Positions 15,437 through 23,964 are shown, numbered from the stretch's first letter. The stretch: DNA of 25,454 nucleotides from Scatosoma sp045645245 (GCA_045645245.1 JAZRIK010000013.1:1-25454), one strand, 5' to 3'. The notes: a model not told the origin generated them from the letters alone. Translations and numbers: made by a program.

Positions 15437-16813
15437 TTATTTCACGAATGCGCGGAAGGCAAGATAAAGCTGATATACGTCCGCCTTGGAAACCACTTCG
15501 TAGGGTGCGTGCATAGAGATTACGGGTACGCCTACGTCGATGGTGTCGATATTCCATTTTGCTACGTATTTGGCAACCGTTCCGCCGCCGCCCATATCTA
15601 CTCTGCCCAGCTCGCCCGTTTGCCAGATAACGTTATTATCCGCAAAGAGCTTTCTCAAATATCCGACAAATTCGGCGTCCGCGTCGTTGGAAGCGGACTT
15701 ACCGCGCGAGCCGGTGAACTTGGTAATGCCTGCGCCGTGGGAAAGATAAGTGCTATTCAGCGGTTCGCAAACGTCTCTAAAATTAGGGTCGTAGCCCGCA
15801 TTCACGTCCGCGGACAAGCATTTCGAATTTGCGCGCACTGCCGCCGACGATACGCCAAACGAACGGGCAAGCTCGTCAATCAAGTCGATAAATACCGCGC
15901 TTTGCATACCCGTCGTGCCTTCGCTGCCGATTTCTTCTTTATCCGCAAGCACGACCATCACCGTACGGCTAGAATTTTCTTCGTCGAACAATGCGGTAAA
16001 CGAAGGATATGCGCAAACTCTGTCGTCGTGGCCGTACGCGCCGATGAGCGCGCGATCAAACCCGACGTCTTTTGCTTTATAGGTGGGCACTACGCAAAGC
16101 TCCGCACTTAAAAAGTCTTCTTCTTTCATACCGTACTTTTCATTCAAAATACGCAAAAGGTTTTCTTTTACCGTTTTATCCTTGTCGTTTTCCGCCGCCG
16201 TGTAAGGTACGTTGCCCAACCAAATATTCAAATCTTCGCCGCCGATGCCTTCGCCAAGTGATTTTGCGTTTTGTTTTGCCGCCAAATGGGGAAGTAAGTC
16301 GCTGATATAAAACACGGGGTCGTTCTCGTCTTCGCCGATTTTAACGTTGAGCACGCTGCCGTCCGCAAGCGCAACAACGCCGTGCAAAGCAAGGGGCACA
16401 GCCGTCCATTGATATTTACGCACGCCGCCGTAATAATGCGTTTTCGCAAACGCGATGTTTTCCGCTTCGTATAAAGGCACTTGCTTCAAATCGATTCTCG
16501 GACTGTCGATGTGCGAAGCGATGATACGAATTCCGTTTTCCGCAATATCGTCGCTGCCTACTTTAATCAAGTATAAGCTCTTGCCGCGGTTGTCGTAATA
16601 TACTTTGTCGCCCGCTTTGAGCTGCATACCGAATTTGAAGGGCTTATACCCTTTCGCAATCGCTGCATTCTTCGCCCAAGCGCACGCTTCGCGTTCCGTT
16701 TTACCTTCGTCTAAAAATACCTTGTAGCCGTCCGCGTAATCGAAAATTGCTTTCATTTGCGCTTCGTCCGCTACTTCGTACACGTTCGTTCTTTTGTATG
16801 CCAAATCGCTCAT
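15437..16813 (-). CDS. Second M18-family metalloaminopeptidase
   Basis: This 458-residue protein has the M18 plan but is clearly distant from the 427-residue enzyme nearby. Visible positions are SHIDSPRIDL (H101, D103), GHDDRVCAY (D263/D264), DKEEIGSEG (E293, E294), SADVNAGYDP (D336) and SMHAPYEV (H435). It should be a cytosolic zinc or cobalt aminopeptidase; residue preference cannot be read. Ribosome site AGGAGA precedes the ATG. It starts 21 bases after the SufB-like gene, so it is co-transcribed with the Fe-S assembly genes, although no direct link is known. Confidence 0.9.
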   Translation of the reverse strand: MSDLAYKRTNVYEVADEAQMKAIFDYADGYKVFLDEGKTEREACAWAKNAAIAKGYKPFKFGMQLKAGDKVYYDNRGKSLYLIKVGSDDIAENGIRIIASHIDSPRIDLKQVPLYEAENIAFAKTHYYGGVRKYQWTAVPLALHGVVALADGSVLNVKIGEDENDPVFYISDLLPHLAAKQNAKSLGEGIGGEDLNIWLGNVPYTAAENDKDKTVKENLLRILNEKYGMKEEDFLSAELCVVPTYKAKDVGFDRALIGAYGHDDRVCAYPSFTALFDEENSSRTVMVVLADKEEIGSEGTTGMQSAVFIDLIDELARSFGVSSAAVRANSKCLSADVNAGYDPNFRDVCEPLNSTYLSHGAGITKFTGSRGKSASNDADAEFVGYLRKLFADNNVIWQTGELGRVDMGGGGTVAKYVAKWNIDTIDVGVPVISMHAPYEVVSKADVYQLYLAFRAFVK

Positions 16814-16834
16814 TTGTGTATTCTCCTTGTTTTC

Positions 16835-17761
16835 TTAATGTAAAAATCCTTTAATAATTTGCTCTTCCGCTTGTTTTTCCGTCAAGCCCAGCGTCATCAG
16901 CTTGATGAGCTGCTCGCCTGCAATTTTACCGATTGCCGCTTCGTGAATCAGCTCCGCGTCCACGTGGTTTGCCGACAGACAGGGCGCAGCCGTCACCATC
17001 GCGTCGTCCATAATAATCGCGTCGCATTCGGTATGGCCGTGGCAAGGCCCGTTCCCATTCATCGTAGATACGAACCGTTGCACCGATTTCCCTGCCGCAA
17101 CCGATCTCGACATTACGTCCGCACTGCAATTTTCGCCGTTCATATCAATTACAAAATCGGTATCCGCGACCTGTTCGCCGTGCGTGTACAGCTTTTCTTT
17201 AACGATAAAGCTTGTCCCCGATTGCATATCCGCGCGCGTTTTGCGGTTGGTGGAATCGATTCCCTTGATTTGCGTTGTTTCCATTTCCAGCGACGCGCCT
17301 TCCGCCAAATGCACCACCGTTTCGGGATTCATTACGTTTTTGCCGTTGCCGTCACCGCCGCCGTAGTGCTTTTCCACGTATTTTACTTTCGCGTTTTTGC
17401 CTACGTAAAAGGTATGCACGCCGTCGTGTCGGGACGTCATATCCACGCCGCCGCAGTTATGAATACCGCAGCCGGCTACAATCACTACTTCCGCATCGTC
17501 GCCGATATAGAAATCGTTATACACCACTTCCTGCAAACCCGCTTTGCTGATGATAACGGGAATATGCACGCTTTCGTTTTTCGTGCCCGGCTTGATAATA
17601 ATATCAATGCCTTGCTTGCCGTCCGTTTTCGTGACGATGTCGATGTTTGCCGTCGTGTTTCTGCCCAGCTTTTCCCCGTTTCCGCGAATGTTATACGCCC
17701 CTTCGGGTACGTCGTGCAAGTCGGCTATTTTTAAGAGTAAATCTTTTTCTATTGCGTCCAT
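16835..17761 (-). CDS. sufB: SufB/SufD-like Fe-S scaffold (SmsB-type)
   Basis: At 308 residues this is much shorter than classical SufB (about 470), lacking the long N-terminal part, and no separate sufD is present. The beta-helix core and the family ending HEAAIGKIAGEQLIKLMTLGLTEKQAEE are clear. Candidate cluster ligands or sulfur carriers include C98, C103, C212, C240, C246, C261 and H274/E275. This matches the minimal two-component system called SMS (SmsC with SmsB), regarded as an ancestral form of SUF in anaerobes. It would dimerise and bind the SufC-like ATPase from the gene 25 bases upstream, building Fe-S clusters in the cytoplasm. Ribosome site is weak. The symbol follows common annotation; smsB is an alternative. 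Confidence 0.88.
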   Translation of the reverse strand: MDAIEKDLLLKIADLHDVPEGAYNIRGNGEKLGRNTTANIDIVTKTDGKQGIDIIIKPGTKNESVHIPVIISKAGLQEVVYNDFYIGDDAEVVIVAGCGIHNCGGVDMTSRHDGVHTFYVGKNAKVKYVEKHYGGGDGNGKNVMNPETVVHLAEGASLEMETTQIKGIDSTNRKTRADMQSGTSFIVKEKLYTHGEQVADTDFVIDMNGENCSADVMSRSVAAGKSVQRFVSTMNGNGPCHGHTECDAIIMDDAMVTAAPCLSANHVDAELIHEAAIGKIAGEQLIKLMTLGLTEKQAEEQIIKGFLH

Positions 17762-17786
17762 CTTTCGCTTATTTTCCTTTTTTCTC

Positions 17787-18506
17787 TCACATTTTTTCCG
17801 TCAGAATTTTGCACGCTTCCGCGCCCAAAAGCTTGGGTAAAATCTCTGCTTTTTTGCCTTGTTCTCGTACCTGCCCATCGGCAATGACTACAATTTTGTC
17901 GGCAATACTTAAAATTCGTTCTTGGTGGGAAATGATTAAAATATTCCCGCGCGTCTTTTCGTGCATCTTTTCAAACACTTTGATAAGGTTGGAAAAGCTC
18001 CAAAGGTCAATGCCCGCTTCCGGCTCGTCGAATACGGAAAGCGCAGTACCGCGCGCCAAAATCGTGGCAATTTCGATACGCTTTAATTCCCCGCCCGACA
18101 GCGACCCGTTTACTTCGCGGTCGATATAATCGCGCGCGCACATTCCCACTTCGGATAAATACGCGCAGGCGTCGGATACTTTCAGCGTTTTGCCCGCCGC
18201 GATATTGATTAAATCGCGCACGGTCAGCCCCTTGAAGCGCACCGGTTGTTGAAAGGCGTACGAAATTCCCTTTTGCGCGCGCTCGGTGATGGAAAGCTGC
18301 GTAATATCTTCGCCGTTGAAGTAAATTTTTCCCGCGGTGGGCGTATAAATCCCCGCAATAATTTTCGCGAGCGTGGATTTACCGCCGCCGTTCGGGCCTG
18401 TGAATGCCACAAAACGCTCGTCCAACGTTAAATTCACGTCTTTCAAAATGTATTTTTCTTGTCCGTTGTCGCTTACTTTATAGCTTACGTTTTTCAGTTC
18501 TAACAT
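17787..18506 (-). CDS. sufC: SufC-like ATPase of Fe-S cluster assembly (SmsC-type)
   Basis: This 239-residue soluble ABC ATPase has Walker A GPNGGGKST (37-45), Q-loop FQQP (85-88), signature LSGGELKR (136-143), Walker B SVFDEPEAGID (157-167) and H194 in ISHQER. The sequence EPEAGID is typical of SufC rather than of transporters. It should power conformational change of the SufB-like partner encoded immediately downstream. Ribosome site GAGGAAG is good. No strong promoter is visible in the 87 bases upstream, so transcription may come through from the metallopeptidase gene. Confidence 0.92.
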   Translation of the reverse strand: MLELKNVSYKVSDNGQEKYILKDVNLTLDERFVAFTGPNGGGKSTLAKIIAGIYTPTAGKIYFNGEDITQLSITERAQKGISYAFQQPVRFKGLTVRDLINIAAGKTLKVSDACAYLSEVGMCARDYIDREVNGSLSGGELKRIEIATILARGTALSVFDEPEAGIDLWSFSNLIKVFEKMHEKTRGNILIISHQERILSIADKIVVIADGQVREQGKKAEILPKLLGAEACKILTEKM

Positions 18507-18593
18507 ATCTTCCTCTTTCGAGTTTTCTTTATTTTGTTTATACCGCTTTTTCGCGATTTCTAAACGGAATTTTGCGCAATCGCCGTATTTTTA

Positions 18594-19256
18594 TCAAAAA
18601 ATACGCATTAAAACGCCGCGGTCTTTGAGCCACTTGCGCTTTTGCTTATAATCGGGCACGTATTTTTCCACTTCCTGCCAAAAATTTTTCGAGTGGTTTT
18701 TGTGCTTGATATGCGCAAGCTCGTGGACGATTACGTAATCGATAATTTCTTTCGGCGCATAAATGAGCCGATATGCAAAGCGCAGTTTATTGTCCGCCGA
18801 GCACGAGCCCCACTTGCCGCGTGCGTGCGTGATTGCCACGCTTTGATAGCTTACGCCCATCTCTTGCGCGCGTTTTTCACTCGCTTTAGTAAAAATGCGC
18901 AAGGCGTTGTCTTTTAGCCATTTTTTTAGCCGCGTTTGCGCGTTTTTACTCGGTAAAAATATACAATCGGCGGTTTCATTTAAGCGGATAAATTTCTCGT
19001 CTGTTAAACGAATTTGACACAATTTACCCAGCAGTAAAAACGAATAACCGTCCAAGTTTTCGGGCGGTAAACAAATACCTGCCCCCTTGATTTTGGCTTT
19101 TCGGCGCAAAATCCAACTCTCTTTTTCCTGTAAGAAAGCAAAAATCCGTTCTTCACTGCAACGCGTCGGCGCGCGCACCGTTATTTGCCCAAAGCAATCG
19201 ATACAAACGGACAGCGTTTTACGATTCGAACGGATAATTCGGTCAGGTTTCAGCAT
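18594..19256 (-). CDS. YgjP-like (SprT/DUF45-type) metallopeptidase
   Basis: This 220-residue protein matches the YgjP/UTP pyrophosphatase-associated metal-dependent hydrolase family. The zinc site is VIVHELAH (H178, E179, H182) followed by KNHSKNFW (H188). The preceding block THARGKWGSCS is also characteristic. The cellular substrate is not firmly known. The ATG follows the galE stop by 9 bases with no ribosome site, so coupled translation is likely. Confidence 0.9.
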   Translation of the reverse strand: MLKPDRIIRSNRKTLSVCIDCFGQITVRAPTRCSEERIFAFLQEKESWILRRKAKIKGAGICLPPENLDGYSFLLLGKLCQIRLTDEKFIRLNETADCIFLPSKNAQTRLKKWLKDNALRIFTKASEKRAQEMGVSYQSVAITHARGKWGSCSADNKLRFAYRLIYAPKEIIDYVIVHELAHIKHKNHSKNFWQEVEKYVPDYKQKRKWLKDRGVLMRIF

Positions 19257-19265
19257 AAAAACAAA

Positions 19266-20279
19266 TTATTTTTCGTAGCCCATCGGGTTGCCGCTTTGCC
19301 ATTTCCATTGCGAAGCGCACATCTCTTCGATGCCGTATTTTGCTTCCCATTTTAATTCTTTTTTCGCTTTATCGGGGCAAGCGTAGCAAGCCGCAATATC
19401 TCCGTCGCGGCGGGCGCAAATTTGATAGGGCAGCGTTTTTCCGCACGCCTTTTCAAACGCGTGAATCATTTCCAAAACGCTATACCCCCTGCCCGTACCA
19501 AGGTTGTAGATATGTACGCCCGTTTGCGTGCATTCTTCAATCGCCGCAACGTGTCCAAGTGCCAAATCGACTACGTGAATATAATCGCGCACCCCCGTTC
19601 CGTCGGGCGTGTCGTAATCGTTGCCAAACACGTTGATTTTTTGCAGCTTTCCGCTGGCTACCTGCGCCACGTACGGCATCAAATTGTTGGGAATACCCTT
19701 CGGGTCTTCGCCGATTTTGCCGCTCTCGTGCGCGCCGACGGGGTTGAAGTAGCGAAGCAGAATGATATTCCATTCGTTATCCGCTTTATACACGTCCTGC
19801 ATAATGTTTTCCATCATCAGCTTGGTGCTGCCGTAGGGGTTAGTAGTCGAAAGACGGCAATTTTCGTCCAAAGGCAATTTTTCAGGGTCGCCGTAAACGG
19901 TTGCCGACGACGAGAATATAATTTTCTTTACGCCGTATTTTTCCATAATTTGCAGCAGCGATACCGTACCGCTGATGTTGTTTTCGTAGTATTTGAGCGG
20001 CAGCTTGCAGCTTTCGCCCACCGCTTTGAATGCGGCAAAATGAATGACCGCGTCAAACGTATGCGCCATAAAAATTTTTTCCATCGCTGCGCTGTCACGA
20101 ATGTCCGTTTGATAAAAAATCACTTGTTTACCCGTGATTTCTTGCACGCGGCGAATGCTTTCAAAGCTGGAATTGCTGAAATTATCCACCACGACTACTT
20201 GATAGTTTTTGTTGAGCAGTTCTAAAACGGTATGCGAGCCGATATAACCGCAACCGCCCGTCACCAAAATCGTTGCCAT
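19266..20279 (-). CDS. galE: UDP-glucose 4-epimerase
   Basis: GalE interconverts UDP-glucose and UDP-galactose (and often the N-acetyl forms) in the cytoplasm using bound NAD. The ATG at 20279 is chosen, giving 337 residues, because AGAGG sits at good spacing before it; an in-frame GTG two codons upstream is less likely. Visible: NAD motif TGGCGYIGSH (7-16), SSSATVYG (123-130), and the catalytic pair Y149 and K153 in NPYGSTK. Length is standard. It is likely the first gene of a unit with the YgjP-like gene. In this organism it would supply sugar nucleotides for envelope glycans or use galactose; neighbours do not decide which. Confidence 0.93.
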   Translation of the reverse strand: MATILVTGGCGYIGSHTVLELLNKNYQVVVVDNFSNSSFESIRRVQEITGKQVIFYQTDIRDSAAMEKIFMAHTFDAVIHFAAFKAVGESCKLPLKYYENNISGTVSLLQIMEKYGVKKIIFSSSATVYGDPEKLPLDENCRLSTTNPYGSTKLMMENIMQDVYKADNEWNIILLRYFNPVGAHESGKIGEDPKGIPNNLMPYVAQVASGKLQKINVFGNDYDTPDGTGVRDYIHVVDLALGHVAAIEECTQTGVHIYNLGTGRGYSVLEMIHAFEKACGKTLPYQICARRDGDIAACYACPDKAKKELKWEAKYGIEEMCASQWKWQSGNPMGYEK

Positions 20280-20310
20280 ATCCACACCTCTTGTTTATAT
20301 TTTTTAAGTG

Positions 20311-20340
20311 CGTTTCGCCGCTAACGGTAGCGGCGAAACG
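20311..20340. terminator. Strong hairpin between the CorC-like gene and galE
   Basis: Thirteen bases (20311-20323) pair perfectly with 20328-20340 around a 4-base loop. The U-run (GUUUUU) follows it on the plus strand, while both flanking genes are on the minus strand, where only a GCACUUAAAAAA tail follows. It may end antisense transcription, or act as a weak terminator or processing stem after the CorC-like gene. Confidence 0.6.
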
Positions 20341-20347
20341 GTTTTTA

Positions 20348-21625
20348 TTAATCTTCTTGCGCGTCGTTTTCCAGCGGTTCGTCGCTTAACTTCGAAAGTA
20401 CCTTCAAAACCTTTTGTTTGGTGGCTTTGACGATTTTAATTTCTACGCTCTTACAACGAAGCACTTCGCCGATGGGGGGAATTCCGCCGTATTGTTCCGT
20501 TGCCCAACCGCCGACTGTATATGCCTCAAAGTTTTCGCCTTCGTCTTCCATCTCGTAAAGCGCGAAAAATTCTTCGAGTGAGCATTTGCCGTCCACCCAG
20601 TATTCGCCGTCGGAAATTTGACCAAATAACACTTCTTCTCTATCGTGTTCGTCCCAAATTTCGCCTACCAGCTCTTCCAAAATATCTTCCAGCGTCACGA
20701 TACCAACCAACCCGCCGTACTCATCCGATACCGCCGCCATATGAATTTTACTCTTTTGCAGCTGCTTTAAGAGTGCGGAAATACGGGTGTATTCGGTGGT
20801 GAATACGATATCCTGCACCAAATTTTCGATATTCTTTTCGCCGTTTAAGTACCCTTCGTAAAATTCGCGTTCGTGGATTAAGCCGATGACGTTGTCGATG
20901 GTGTCCTTATAAACGGGCAAGCGCGAAAACCCTGTCTTTTTGAACAGCGCGCGCACTTCGTCCATTTCTTCGTTCACTTCCACCGCGGATACGTCCACGC
21001 GGGGCACTAAAATATCTTCTACTTTCAAATCGTCAAATTCAAGCGCAGAACGGACAAGCTCCGATTCGTCTTCTTTGAGCGTGCCGTCTTCTTCCGCTTC
21101 TTCCACGAGCGATAACAGCTCTTCGTCGGTGACGGTCGCTTCTTTTTTGAGTTTGAACGCCTTTTTCAAGCCCGATTTATACCAATCGAATATTCTGCCA
21201 AGCGGCATCAAAATCCAGTAGAAAAATTGCATCAACGGATAGAAGAAAAATGCAAATTTTTCAGGATACACGCTTGCCAAAAATTTAGGAGTAATTTCAC
21301 CGAATAACAGTACCACGACCGTCAATACCGCGGTGGATACCGTCGTTGCCAAGTTTGCGTCCGCAATCAGCTTCGTAAATAAAATCGTGCTCAGTGCCGA
21401 CGCCGTTAAGTTTACGATGTTATTGCCGATTAAAATCGCTGTCACTAATTTATCGTACTTTTCGTCTGCAAAATCCAAAACCTGTTTTGCGTGACGCTTG
21501 CCGGACGATACCATCGTACGCAGTTTTACTCTATTCGCGCACGAATAAGCGGTTTCCGTACCAGAGAAAAATCCGGATAAAATTACGAGTATCGCAATAA
21601 CGATAGATAGGGGAAGGGGTTCCAT
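20348..21625 (-). CDS. CorC/HlyC-family (CNNM-CBS) membrane protein
   Basis: This 425-residue protein has the full family plan: a CNNM/DUF21 membrane domain (about 1-185, with SGTETAYSCANRVKL and GEITPK), a pair of CBS domains (about 200-325, with EDILVPRVDV and VSDEYGGLVGIVTLEDILEELVG) and a C-terminal CorC_HlyC domain (about 340-420). Relatives take part in magnesium or other divalent cation movement, and the CBS pair usually senses adenine nucleotides. It is often misnamed hemolysin. The ATG at 21625 is the first possible one in frame. The best ribosome-like site (GGAGG) is 16 bases upstream, which is unusually far. Confidence 0.9.
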   Translation of the reverse strand: MEPLPLSIVIAILVILSGFFSGTETAYSCANRVKLRTMVSSGKRHAKQVLDFADEKYDKLVTAILIGNNIVNLTASALSTILFTKLIADANLATTVSTAVLTVVVLLFGEITPKFLASVYPEKFAFFFYPLMQFFYWILMPLGRIFDWYKSGLKKAFKLKKEATVTDEELLSLVEEAEEDGTLKEDESELVRSALEFDDLKVEDILVPRVDVSAVEVNEEMDEVRALFKKTGFSRLPVYKDTIDNVIGLIHEREFYEGYLNGEKNIENLVQDIVFTTEYTRISALLKQLQKSKIHMAAVSDEYGGLVGIVTLEDILEELVGEIWDEHDREEVLFGQISDGEYWVDGKCSLEEFFALYEMEDEGENFEAYTVGGWATEQYGGIPPIGEVLRCKSVEIKIVKATKQKVLKVLSKLSDEPLENDAQED

Positions 21626-21689
21626 AAGAGTTTTTTAACATCCTCCAAAGATAAAATAGATTCAAGGGCGCAAAACCCCTGTACACAGT

Positions 21690-21719
21690 ATTATAATATA
21701 TTTTTACTTTCATTGTCAA
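21690..21719 (-). promoter_or_regulatory. Promoter of the CorC-like gene
   Basis: On the minus strand TTGACA (21719-21714), 18 bases, TATAAT (21695-21690): perfect hexamers. The leader of about 60 bases contains a weak GC-rich hairpin (about 21662-21680) before the GGAGG. Confidence 0.82.
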
Positions 21720-21799
21720 CACGAAAGAACGGTTTTTCCGTCTTTTTTGCGTTTTTTTAACGATGTTTTGACAAATTTCCCCCTTTCCGCCCTTTTTTC

Positions 21800-22372
21800 T
21801 CACCCTAAAAGGGTGAAAAGTAAATCCATCGCCAAAACCGAGTAAAAAATTACCAACGAAGCGGGAATAACCGCGCGCTTATCCGTTTTTGTTTCTATCT
21901 TATCTATCTGCGGCTGAAAAAATAGCAAATATACCGCCGAAAAGCCCGCCCAAACGAGCGAGCAAAGCGGACAAATCAGTCCCTGCACGTTCCCCTTTTT
22001 ATCCGAATAATCCCAAAGCCGAAGCTCAAGCTTTTTGATAAAAATCCAACCGCCTACGTATTCGATTGTCGTGAGTGCGACGGTTGCAATTACAACTTTT
22101 ACCACTACCGCGAGCCACTTATTTTCAATGGGCAAGCATAGCTTTCCAACCGCGTATAGCCCTACGATGCCAAAGCCGTAAATGGGTAAATACGGGCCGT
22201 GCAAAAAACCGGGATTATAAAAATGCTTTTCGCTGATACCGCGCACGAAGAACTCGAAAATCCAACCCAAAAACGAACCGATTGCAAAAAGCAAAGCGGC
22301 TGTTAAAAATACTTGTTTTTTGCTTGCTTTTGTACAAGTTTTTTTCTCTTTTTTCGTATGTTTCTTGGTCAT
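21800..22372 (-). CDS. CmpB-like membrane protein (putative ABC transporter permease, PF06541 type)
   Basis: A Lys-rich N-terminus is followed by about five membrane segments. The conserved blocks GWIFEFF, PGFLHGPYLPIYGFG and IEYVGGWIF mark the PF06541 family, annotated as putative ABC transporter permease although no ATPase partner is evident here. Function is unknown. I chose the ATG at 22372 (190 residues). The frame extends to a TTG at 22423, but neither start has a clear ribosome site, so the start is uncertain. The segment between them contains a copy of the GGGCAGGTA repeat (22391-22399), in the opposite orientation to the other copies. No convincing terminator follows the stop. Confidence 0.82.
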   Translation of the reverse strand: MTKKHTKKEKKTCTKASKKQVFLTAALLFAIGSFLGWIFEFFVRGISEKHFYNPGFLHGPYLPIYGFGIVGLYAVGKLCLPIENKWLAVVVKVVIATVALTTIEYVGGWIFIKKLELRLWDYSDKKGNVQGLICPLCSLVWAGFSAVYLLFFQPQIDKIETKTDKRAVIPASLVIFYSVLAMDLLFTLLG

Positions 22373-22480
22373 ATTTTTACAATTTGGCGGGGGCAGGTAT
22401 GCGATGAACACAATTTTCTTCAATAAAAACTACGCACGCCGTTTCCTGTTTCTTTACGCGATTTTTCTCTCTTTGTTCTA

Positions 22481-22504
22481 GGATAAAAGGTTTATTTTTT
22501 ATCC
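22481..22504. other. AT-rich hairpin upstream of metY
   Basis: GGATAAAA (22481-22488) pairs perfectly with TTTTATCC (22497-22504) over an 8-base loop. It lies before the metY promoter, in the gap between divergent genes. It could be a regulator site; nothing shows which. Confidence 0.3.
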
Positions 22505-22550
22505 CCATTGATTATTTTGCGTGATGCGCGCGCTTTTATGCGGAAAATAC

Positions 22551-22580
22551 TTGACGAAAACAAGCCAAGTGTGCTATACT
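22551..22580 (+). promoter_or_regulatory. Promoter of the metY-metA operon
   Basis: TTGACG (22551-22556), 18 bases, TATACT (22575-22580). Transcription from about 22587 leaves a leader near 52 bases, too short for an S-box riboswitch or a T-box. Confidence 0.7.
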
Positions 22581-22602
22581 TATAGGAAATTTGAATACAA
22601 TG

Positions 22603-22624
22603 TTCGCGCGCGTTCGCGCACGAA
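22603..22624 (+). promoter_or_regulatory. Leader hairpin just before the metY ribosome site
   Basis: TTCG and GCGC pair with GCGC and CGAA, interrupted by one C/A mismatch, around the loop GTTC. It ends two bases before AAGGAG (22626-22631). It may tune initiation. No known riboswitch fold is recognised. Confidence 0.4.
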
Positions 22625-22638
22625 AAAGGAGATACACT

Positions 22639-23928
22639 ATGGATAAGCGTCAGCCCAAAATTGAAACTACCTGCGTACAAGGCGGCTATACGCCCGGAAA
22701 CGGCGAGCCCCGTCAAGTACCCATTATTCAAAGCACCACCTTCAAATACGCAACCAGCGAAGATATGGGTAAATTATTCGATTTGGAAGCAAGCGGATAT
22801 TTCTATTCCCGTTTGCAAAACCCGACCTGCGACACGGTCGCGGCAAAAATTTGCGCGTTGGAAGGCGGCACGGCGGCAATGCTGCTTTCGTCCGGTCAAG
22901 CGGCGTCCTTTTTCTCGGTTTTCAACGTCGCAAGCCAAGGCGATCACGTTATTTCTTCGTCCAGCATTTACGGCGGTACGTATAATTTGTTCGCAGTCAC
23001 GATGAAGCGTATGGGTATCGAATTCACCTTCGTTGACCCCGACTGCACGGAAGAAGAATTAAACGCGGCGTTTAAGCCCAACACCAAAGCGGTATTTGGG
23101 GAAACAATTGCCAACCCCGCGCTTACCGTACTCGATATTGAAAAATTCGCAAAAGCGGCCCACGCGCACGGCGTTCCTTTGATTATCGACAACACATTCG
23201 CAACCCCCGTTAATTGCCGCCCGTTTGAGTTCGGCGCGGACATCGACACGCACTCTACCACCAAATATATGGACGGTCACGGCGTAGCGGTAGGCGGTTG
23301 TATCGTAGATAGCGGTAAATTCAACTGGATGGCGCACGCGGATAAATTCCCCGGGCTTTGCACGCCTGATGACAGCTATCACGGCATTACGTACGCGGAA
23401 AAATTCGGACAAGCAGGCGCGTTTATCACCAAAGCAACGGCGCAGCTTATGCGCGACTTTGGCTGCACGCAATCGCCGCAAAGCGCGTTTTATCTCAACC
23501 TTGGCTTGGAAAGCTTGCACGTGAGAATGGAACGCCATTGCTTGAACGGTAAAAAGGTAGCCGAATTTTTAGAAAACAACGACAAAATCGCTTGGGTGAA
23601 TTACCCCGGCTTACCGTCGAGTAAATACTACGAATTAACGCAAAAAATGATGCCGAATGGCACCTGCGGCGTCGTAAGCTTTGGCGTGAAGGGCGGCAGA
23701 AAAGCGGCTGAAAAGTTTATGAAAGCGCTCAATTTAATTGCCATCGAAACGCACGTAGCCGACGCAAGATCGTGCTGTTTGCACCCTGCAAGCGCAACGC
23801 ATAGACAAATGAACGAAGAAGAGCTCATCGCAGCAGGCGTTCCCGGCGATTTAATTCGCTTGTCCTGCGGTATTGAAAATTATCAAGACTTGATCGACGA
23901 TATTCAGCAAGCGCTCGAAACTGTATAA
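22639..23928 (+). CDS. metY: O-acetylhomoserine sulfhydrylase
   Basis: The ATG at 22639 is chosen because AAGGAG lies 7 bases before it; the frame is open further upstream to 22591 but that stretch is promoter leader. The 429-residue product is a Cys/Met-metabolism PLP enzyme of normal MetY length. Visible: YSRLQNPTCDTVAAKICALEGG, the SSGQAA phosphate-binding loop, NTFATP with the PLP-binding Asp (D184), and STTKYMDGHG with the Schiff-base lysine K209. It condenses O-acetylhomoserine with sulfide to homocysteine and acetate in the cytoplasm. The next gene, 36 bases on, makes the substrate. Confidence 0.93.
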   Translation: MDKRQPKIETTCVQGGYTPGNGEPRQVPIIQSTTFKYATSEDMGKLFDLEASGYFYSRLQNPTCDTVAAKICALEGGTAAMLLSSGQAASFFSVFNVASQGDHVISSSSIYGGTYNLFAVTMKRMGIEFTFVDPDCTEEELNAAFKPNTKAVFGETIANPALTVLDIEKFAKAAHAHGVPLIIDNTFATPVNCRPFEFGADIDTHSTTKYMDGHGVAVGGCIVDSGKFNWMAHADKFPGLCTPDDSYHGITYAEKFGQAGAFITKATAQLMRDFGCTQSPQSAFYLNLGLESLHVRMERHCLNGKKVAEFLENNDKIAWVNYPGLPSSKYYELTQKMMPNGTCGVVSFGVKGGRKAAEKFMKALNLIAIETHVADARSCCLHPASATHRQMNEEELIAAGVPGDLIRLSCGIENYQDLIDDIQQALETV

Positions 23929-23964
23929 ATTATCTACAAGTAAAGCAAAAAAGAGAGTTTTATT

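Noticed and set aside
16859..17734. 291-codon plus-strand ORF opposite the SufB-like gene
   Set aside because: Shadow of a clear conserved gene; composition is His/Arg/Phe-rich and it has no recognisable domain.
22587..22638. SAM riboswitch or T-box in the metY leader
   Set aside because: The leader is only about 50 bases and contains one small hairpin; neither fold can fit.
22591..22638. Upstream ATG giving a 16-residue longer MetY
   Set aside because: It lies only about four bases past the predicted transcription start, has no ribosome site, and its extension is Arg-rich leader sequence unlike the family.
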